Positions 5,507 through 10,519 of a stretch of 10,519 nt of DNA are shown piece after piece; the stretch's first letter is position 1, and the number at the start of each line of letters is the position of its first letter. The stretch comes from Synergistaceae bacterium. GTDB lineage: Bacteria > Synergistota > Synergistia > Synergistales > Synergistaceae. Position numbers and translations under genes: made by a program. Location: contig JAAYHA010000019.1 of the NCBI GenBank assembly GCA_012727545.1, positions 1 to 10,519 on the forward strand. The letters are read 5' to 3'. The notes beneath the pieces are model-generated. The model was not told the origin of the DNA and ran no database searches. It was given only the letters and a program-made list of their open reading frames with translations.

Positions 5507-7159
5507 ATGAGGGTATCCAAATCAATGGATCTAATAAAAAACAATCATCAAGAAACTGAAGCCACCTTTGTCCGGTCAGTCTATAACTCTATGTTCAATT
5601 TCACTCAGGACGCCATATCCCTTCTTGACACTGAACTGAATATCATCAGAGCAAACATCCCCTTTATGAACATCGCCCGAAACTATTCACCCTCAACAGA
5701 AATAAGTCATATTTTTGACCTTATACGCAACGAGGACGACAGAAGATGTTTTTTATCTGTGATCGATGACAACATCGTGTCCCGGGAGATCACGCTTGAC
5801 TCTTTGCAGGAAAAGGAGCCTTGTGTTCTACATATAAAACTCGGCCCGATAAAAGACAATGGGAGGATAATAGGTGCATATGCCATTTTCGTGGACATAA
5901 CCGATTTCAAAAAAAGGGAAAACGAACTCAACAGACGTTTCAAACTAATATGCAACCTGGTCGATAACGCCAACCTTGGGATCGTAATCATTGGACAGGA
6001 TCACAAAGTTATAGAGTCCAACGATCGTTTTTGTGAAATGATCGGATACTCACATGAGGAAATAACTGATCTCCATTCATGGGATTGGGAATATTTGGCT
6101 GATGAAAATGCGATAAGGAAGGGATTCGCCGACCTTTCAGAGGTTCGTTATACTTTTGACACTATTCACAAAAGAAAAGACGGTACGACCTATCATGCCA
6201 CTGTCTCCGCATCCGGCGCTGATGTTTTTGGTGACGGAAACGACGTGATAATGTGTATCAGCGAAGATATCACCGCAAAAAAAGAAATGGAAGAAAAATT
6301 GAGACTCAGCGAGACAAAATTCAGGACATACTTAGAAAATGCTGCAGATATGATCCTGACTGTGGATATTGATGGAAAAATTAATTATGTCTCACCTAAC
6401 TGTGAAAGAATATGCGGTTTCAATGCTGATGAGATCATAAATAAACGGGCTGCAGATTTTTTTATAACCGAGAAAACTGAGTCTGAAAAAGATCCATTCG
6501 GCACACTATTTATAGATGACAATAATAATAAATACCGTTCTTTTAAAATAATGCACAGAGATGGTTCTTTTCACTGGTATGGAGTTACTATTTCTAAAAC
6601 AAGCGACGTGAACGGCAAGGATATAATTATCTGCAACACAAGAAATATCGATGAAAGTATTGAGAAAGAAAAGAAGCTGGAATATTTAAGTCTCTATGAC
6701 CACCTTACCGGCGTTCCCAACAAAGCTTTTTTCGATGCGATGCTTAAAAGGGCTCAGACAAGCGCTCATAGACCTTTGTCGCTTCTCGTCTGTGATCTTG
6801 ATTATTTGAAAACAATAAATGACGAACACGGACACGCAAAGGGTGACGAAATACTCCAAAAAACTGCGCAGCTCATCCAGTCATCTTTGCGCAAAGCCGA
6901 CTTCATCTCAAGGGTAGGCGGAGATGAATTTGCTGTCATCCTTCCCGGAGCTGGCCAAAAAGAAGCAATGTCTGTAGTCAAAAGGATCTATCGCACATTT
7001 AAAGATCATAATTCTCTAAAAGGGGCCTTCCCTTTCAACATATCTATTGGTATTGCAACAGTAAACGATCCATTAACATCATTAAAGGATGCCTTAAACG
7101 AGGCTGACTTGAACATGTACTCAAGAAAACATATAAATAAGGGTGAGCTTCAGAGATAA
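5507..7159 (+). CDS. Diguanylate cyclase with three PAS domains (PAS-PAS-PAS-GGDEF)
   Basis: This 550-residue cytoplasmic protein has no membrane segment. Three PAS-type sensor domains lie at about 20-134 (ending FVDITDFKKREN), 148-257 (ending SEDITAKKEMEE, with the HKRKDGTTYHA core) and 265-385 (FRTYLENAADMILTVD start, MHRDGSFHWYG core). A GGDEF domain follows at about 395-545. It makes c-di-GMP from two GTP. The signature is intact: DHLTGVPN, DLDYLKTINDEHGHAKGD and RVGGDEF (GGDEF at 471-475). An inhibitory site RKAD (462-465) lies exactly five residues before GGDEF, so product inhibition is expected. The input signal of the PAS domains is unknown. The start is ambiguous: ATG 5507 has AGGA touching it, whereas ATG 5525 (MDLIKN) has GAGGG 11 bases upstream; neither is ideal. 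The GGDEF/HD-GYP sensor follows on the same strand after about 110 bases. Confidence 0.92.
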   Translation: MRVSKSMDLIKNNHQETEATFVRSVYNSMFNFTQDAISLLDTELNIIRANIPFMNIARNYSPSTEISHIFDLIRNEDDRRCFLSVIDDNIVSREITLDSLQEKEPCVLHIKLGPIKDNGRIIGAYAIFVDITDFKKRENELNRRFKLICNLVDNANLGIVIIGQDHKVIESNDRFCEMIGYSHEEITDLHSWDWEYLADENAIRKGFADLSEVRYTFDTIHKRKDGTTYHATVSASGADVFGDGNDVIMCISEDITAKKEMEEKLRLSETKFRTYLENAADMILTVDIDGKINYVSPNCERICGFNADEIINKRAADFFITEKTESEKDPFGTLFIDDNNNKYRSFKIMHRDGSFHWYGVTISKTSDVNGKDIIICNTRNIDESIEKEKKLEYLSLYDHLTGVPNKAFFDAMLKRAQTSAHRPLSLLVCDLDYLKTINDEHGHAKGDEILQKTAQLIQSSLRKADFISRVGGDEFAVILPGAGQKEAMSVVKRIYRTFKDHNSLKGAFPFNISIGIATVNDPLTSLKDALNEADLNMYSRKHINKGELQR

Positions 7160-7163
7160 AAAT

Positions 7164-7175
7164 GTCCATATGGAC
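7164..7175. repeat. Twelve-base perfect palindrome after the diguanylate cyclase gene
   Basis: GTCCATATGGAC reads the same on both strands and lies 5 bases after the cyclase stop codon. It could be a small hairpin weakening read-through, or a binding site just upstream of the next promoter. It has no T-run and no room for a stable loop. Confidence 0.35.
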
Positions 7176-7187
7176 TTTGATGCACTG

Positions 7188-7214
7188 TTCACAATCTCCT
7201 TTATGTAATATAAT
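7188..7214 (+). promoter_or_regulatory. Candidate promoter of the GGDEF/HD-GYP sensor gene
   Basis: A consensus -10 TATAAT (7209-7214) has TTCACA (7188-7193, 5 of 6 to consensus) 15 bases upstream. The short spacer is not ideal. The predicted leader is about 50 bases, so the second signalling gene can probably be expressed independently of the first. Confidence 0.45.
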
Positions 7215-7256
7215 TTAGCGGTTTATTCAATATATCACCATCCTGAAAACAACTTG

Positions 7257-7262
7257 GGTGAT
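7257..7262 (+). promoter_or_regulatory. Ribosome binding site deciding the GGDEF/HD-GYP sensor start
   Basis: GGTGAT complements the 3' part of the anti-Shine-Dalgarno sequence and lies 7 bases before the ATG at 7270. It overlaps the alternative GTG at 7258, which has no ribosome binding site of its own. Confidence 0.5.
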
Positions 7263-7269
7263 TTTATTC

Positions 7270-9789
7270 ATGTTCAAAAAGACGGTCGGATCTACGCGCT
7301 TGAATAACAGTGCTTTTAACAAATATTTTTTGGCGGCTTCCTTGATATTTTTTATTTTTGCGGCTAACCACGTATACAGTACTTGGAAAGAATACATGTC
7401 CAGGGAATTGTCTTATGCCGTAATACTGGCGGAATCAACAGGGGCTTTTATATCTCAGGATCAAATCTCTTCCCTGTATCATACAAACGACATTGAACAT
7501 AATGACCGGTACATATTTTTAAAAAAGAGCTTACAAAACCTGGAGGACTCAGTTCCCCAGGTTTCATCTGCATACCTTCTTTCAAAAATTGACGGCAAAG
7601 TACACTTTCTTGTTGATTCTGCAAACCGGGAAAAGATCAATGACTCTGCAAATTCAGCTTTCTTCCCTGATGAAAAAGAAGATCACATTCTGCAGTTCTT
7701 TGAAGGAGGGGCTCCCTCCCCTAATGGTTCTGTCCACAATGACGGAGAGATAACCAGCGTTTATGCCCCTGTACTGAGTAACACAAACGGTGATGCAACA
7801 GCCGTTATTGGCATAGACTATTACACTAAAGCTCTCAGGGCTGAAGCGATGAAGAGGGCCTTAAATTCAACTATGACTGTCCTTGCGCTATTTATACTTC
7901 TTCTTGCAGGATATATGATCATCATCAAAAATGTCTGTATACAGTCTATAGGCGAAAAACTGCAGGAAAGTGAGTACCTTTTGAAGAATGTCTTTCAGAG
8001 AATACCGGTTGGTATAGCAGCCGGTAACAGATTTGGTAATTTCTCTGAGATAAACCCAACCTTTGAGAAGATAATCGGATGGTCAAAGGAGCAACTTAAA
8101 GGCTGCGACTGGAAAAAAATAACACATCCGGATGACCTTCCCCAAAATATTGAAAAATACGAAAAGTTTATAAAAAGAGAGGTCAGCGAATACTCGATTG
8201 AGAAAAGAGTTATGAGATACGATGGCTCATACTCCTGGATAAGCTTTGAAGTGGCTGCTCTTGACGAATCAGGGGAAGACGACCGGCTGCACATGTGGAT
8301 CATCCAGGATATAAATGAGAGAAAGATAGCAAAAGAGGCCCTGGAAGAAAGTGAACGAAGCAAATCCGTGCTTCTTGCAAACCTGCCCGGGATGGCTTAC
8401 AGATGCCTTTATGACAGAAAGTGGACTCTGCTTTTTGTATCAGAAGGTTGCTACGAACTGACAGGATACAGACCTGAAGACCTTGTAAACAGCAAAGAAC
8501 GGTCTTTCAACGACCTTATCAAGGAAGAGTACAAGGAAACGCTCTGGCTTGAATGGGGAAGGATCCTCGCCCAACACAGCACCTTCAGGAGTGAATATTT
8601 CATAACAACTGCATCAGGAGAGAGCAAATGGGTCCTTGAAACAGGACAGGGGGTCTATCGCAGCGACGGAAGCGTCGAAGCAATAGAAGGAATAATCATC
8701 GACATATCAAACCTCAAGAAAAAAGAGGAAGAGATCCAATACATAAATGATCATGATCATCTTACTGATCTTTACAACAGGCAGTACTTTGAAAAAAAAC
8801 TGTCGGGTATGAACAAAAAAGAGAACCTCCCTTTATCGATACTAGTGGCAGACATAAACGGTCTTCACCTTATAAACGAGGCGTTCGGACAGCATGAGGG
8901 CGACCTGGTAATAACAAAATCAGCAAGGATCATCCAGGGCTGCTGCAGGGAAAAGGATATCACAGCCAGGATAGGCGGAGATGAATTTGGGATCATTATG
9001 CCGCAGACCGGAAACACTGAAGCTCACGAACTGCTCGACATGATAAAAGAGGCTTGTGTCAGGTACAACGAGAACAACAGGTCCAGATCGCCGGAAATAA
9101 ATATCTCTATGGGTTACTCCACAATAGAGGAAGAGCTCGAACTTGTCGAAGATGCTATGAAGACTGCAAATGAATATATGAGAAACAGAAAACTATTCTC
9201 TCAGCAAAGCTCTTACAGCGACATAATCTCATCCATAATGACAACAGTCTACGAAAAATCACAGGAGACGGAAAAACACGCAGAACGTCTGGCAGAACTC
9301 TCTACAAAGACCGGCAGGATGCTAAACCTCATGGAGAAGGACCTTGGAGAGCTCCAACTTCTTGGCATGCTCCACGACATAGGTAAGATAGGAATAGACG
9401 ACAAAATACTGAACAAGCCCGGAAAGCTGACTGAAGAAGAATGGGTCATCATGAAGAGGCATCCGGAGATAGGTTACAGAATAGCTAAAGCTTCACACAA
9501 GCTGTCCAGAATTGCCGATTACATCCTTTCCCATCACGAAAGATGGGACGGTGCCGGGTACCCTAAAGGACTGAAGGGCGAGGATATCCCACTGCTTTCA
9601 AGGATACTGGCTGTAGCGGATGCTTACGATGCGATGACAGAGGACAGAGTCTATCGAAAGGCTATGTCAAAAAAACAGGCTATAGAAGAGATTAAGAAAA
9701 ATTCAGGGAGCCAGTTTGATCCTTTGATCGCCAAAATATTCATTGAGAGCGTCCTTATGGAAGAAGACTGCTTACCACCGGGGAAATAA
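7270..9789 (+). CDS. Membrane c-di-GMP sensor enzyme: periplasmic region, PAS-PAS-GGDEF-HD-GYP
   Basis: This 839-residue protein has membrane helix 1 at about 19-36, a periplasmic sensor region at 37-200 and helix 2 at 201-221. The periplasmic part ends in SVYAPVLSN and AVIGIDYYTK, a pattern seen in Cache-type ligand domains. No HAMP is evident. PAS domains lie at about 237-350 (HPDDL, RYDGSYSWISFE, QDINERK) and 365-480. The GGDEF domain (490-640) has ARIGGDEF (GGDEF at 569-573) and the inhibitory site REKD (560-563) five residues before it. Its substrate loop DINGLHLINEAFGQHEGD keeps the metal Asp, the Asn and the last Asp, but has LH for FK, E for D and Q for H. The HD-GYP domain (650-825) is complete: LHDIGKIGI (H702, D703), KRHPEIG, HHERWDGAGYP (755-765) and ADAYDAMTEDRVYR. 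It should hydrolyse c-di-GMP, while the GGDEF part could make it or act as a GTP or product sensor. Confidence 0.92.
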   Translation: MFKKTVGSTRLNNSAFNKYFLAASLIFFIFAANHVYSTWKEYMSRELSYAVILAESTGAFISQDQISSLYHTNDIEHNDRYIFLKKSLQNLEDSVPQVSSAYLLSKIDGKVHFLVDSANREKINDSANSAFFPDEKEDHILQFFEGGAPSPNGSVHNDGEITSVYAPVLSNTNGDATAVIGIDYYTKALRAEAMKRALNSTMTVLALFILLLAGYMIIIKNVCIQSIGEKLQESEYLLKNVFQRIPVGIAAGNRFGNFSEINPTFEKIIGWSKEQLKGCDWKKITHPDDLPQNIEKYEKFIKREVSEYSIEKRVMRYDGSYSWISFEVAALDESGEDDRLHMWIIQDINERKIAKEALEESERSKSVLLANLPGMAYRCLYDRKWTLLFVSEGCYELTGYRPEDLVNSKERSFNDLIKEEYKETLWLEWGRILAQHSTFRSEYFITTASGESKWVLETGQGVYRSDGSVEAIEGIIIDISNLKKKEEEIQYINDHDHLTDLYNRQYFEKKLSGMNKKENLPLSILVADINGLHLINEAFGQHEGDLVITKSARIIQGCCREKDITARIGGDEFGIIMPQTGNTEAHELLDMIKEACVRYNENNRSRSPEINISMGYSTIEEELELVEDAMKTANEYMRNRKLFSQQSSYSDIISSIMTTVYEKSQETEKHAERLAELSTKTGRMLNLMEKDLGELQLLGMLHDIGKIGIDDKILNKPGKLTEEEWVIMKRHPEIGYRIAKASHKLSRIADYILSHHERWDGAGYPKGLKGEDIPLLSRILAVADAYDAMTEDRVYRKAMSKKQAIEEIKKNSGSQFDPLIAKIFIESVLMEEDCLPPGK

Positions 9790-9796
9790 AATAATG

Positions 9797-10519
9797 TTAT
9801 GCTTCTGCTTGACTCTTTCTGAAAAACATTGAGGAAGCAACAGCACACATCACAATAACAGACCCTGCCAACTCATATCCTGACGGCATCTGATCAAGCA
9901 GCAGAAATGCCAGTATCAGTGCAAAAACTATTTCGAGGGTGCATATCAGGCTCGCAGTTGACGGAGGAATATATTTCAAAGAAGAGAACAGACAGCCGAA
10001 GCCAACTAGCCCTGCAAAAGCAGCAGGATATTGCAATATCAGAAACAACCCCGGCGTCATTACTTTTATGTCAGACCATCCGCCCAGAACTGAGTTCAAA
10101 GAGATCAGCAATGCCCCGCCTAAAAGGTAGCTGTAGAAGAGCTGAAGTATCGGGTCTGATTTGCTCTTTTTCCCCATTGATCTCGAAACAAGAGCCTGTC
10201 CTGAAAATCCAATTACTGAAACGATCCCCCAAACGACCCCTGCCACAGAAATGGGACTGTCGTCAACATTTCCTGATCCAAACCCCACATAAAGGCCAAT
10301 AAGCACAAGGAATCCGCCGAGGACCTCGACAAACGACGGCCTTTCCTTTGTTATCAAAAAAGCACCTGCCATTGTTACCAGAGGAAATGTGTAGTGGAGC
10401 ATCAGAGCCTTTGGGACCGAAAGATAAGAACATGACATCATAAAACCTGTTGCGTTCAGCACAACGGTAAAAAGCCCCAGAATGAAGTACATGGTAAACA
10501 TCCTGCGGGATAGTGCAAA
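9797..10519 (-). CDS. EamA/DMT-superfamily permease, N terminus outside the window (partial)
   Basis: The leftward frame is open through the right edge: before the internal ATG at 10499-10501 it continues as FALSRR. The gene therefore starts outside the window, and about 241 residues are visible of a usual 280-300. The visible part has about eight hydrophobic segments in the two-fold EamA arrangement. The end of the first repeat is recognisable (SYLSVPKALMLHYTFPLVTM, then EVLGGFLVLIGLYVGF), and the second repeat ends similarly (LKYIPPSTASLICTLEIVFA, then YELAGSVIVMCAVASSMFF). Family members export or import small metabolites such as amino acids; the substrate cannot be predicted. It is convergent with the GGDEF/HD-GYP gene, with only 7 bases between the stop codons and no terminator visible. 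Confidence 0.85.
   Translation of the reverse strand, partial: FALSRRMFTMYFILGLFTVVLNATGFMMSCSYLSVPKALMLHYTFPLVTMAGAFLITKERPSFVEVLGGFLVLIGLYVGFGSGNVDDSPISVAGVVWGIVSVIGFSGQALVSRSMGKKSKSDPILQLFYSYLLGGALLISLNSVLGGWSDIKVMTPGLFLILQYPAAFAGLVGFGCLFSSLKYIPPSTASLICTLEIVFALILAFLLLDQMPSGYELAGSVIVMCAVASSMFFRKSQAEA

Overview
The window looks like an ordinary chromosomal segment of a moderately AT-rich, diderm-type anaerobic bacterium. Its gene styles (LmeA/DUF2993 lipid-binding protein, M15D dipeptidase with an extra N-terminal domain, GGDEF/HD-GYP hybrid, frequent AGA/AGG arginine and ATA isoleucine codons) remind me of Synergistota. That placement is recollection-based inference and nothing in the window proves it. 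There are no RNA genes, mobile elements or CRISPR arrays that I can support.

Left part (1-4086), cell envelope and small unknowns. Three genes run leftwards: an L,D-transpeptidase (1193-1735), a secreted LmeA/DUF2993-type protein (206-967) and the first 46 codons of a saccharopine-dehydrogenase-like NAD(P) enzyme that leaves the window at base 1. Divergent from the transpeptidase is a two-gene rightward unit: a secreted VanX/DdpX-family D-Ala-D-Ala dipeptidase (2096-3142), then 40 bases later a 70-residue two-helix membrane protein (3183-3395). A strong hairpin pair (3421-3472) separates it from a leftward 99-residue protein of unknown function with a six-glycine hinge (3500-3799).

Middle (3996-5506). 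A leftward exported PDZ protein (4087-5109) has a clear intrinsic terminator (3996-4031) and a plausible promoter (5198-5225). It is divergent from the signalling genes. The long intergenic region between them carries several inverted repeats.

Right part (5507-9789), cyclic di-GMP control. A soluble PAS-PAS-PAS-GGDEF diguanylate cyclase is followed by a membrane sensor with two PAS domains, GGDEF and HD-GYP. Both keep the GGDEF signature and the RxxD inhibitory site, and the HD-GYP phosphodiesterase motifs are complete. The locus can therefore potentially both make and destroy c-di-GMP. The second gene appears to have its own promoter (7188-7214). The window ends in a convergent EamA/DMT-family permease (9797 to the right edge), truncated at its N terminus.

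I did not find a convincing undescribed system. The points most worth a second look are the glycine-hinged small protein, the divergent ldt/vanX-type pair with the extra domain on the dipeptidase, the operator-like repeats upstream of the cyclase, and a possible gene remnant at 1884-2066.
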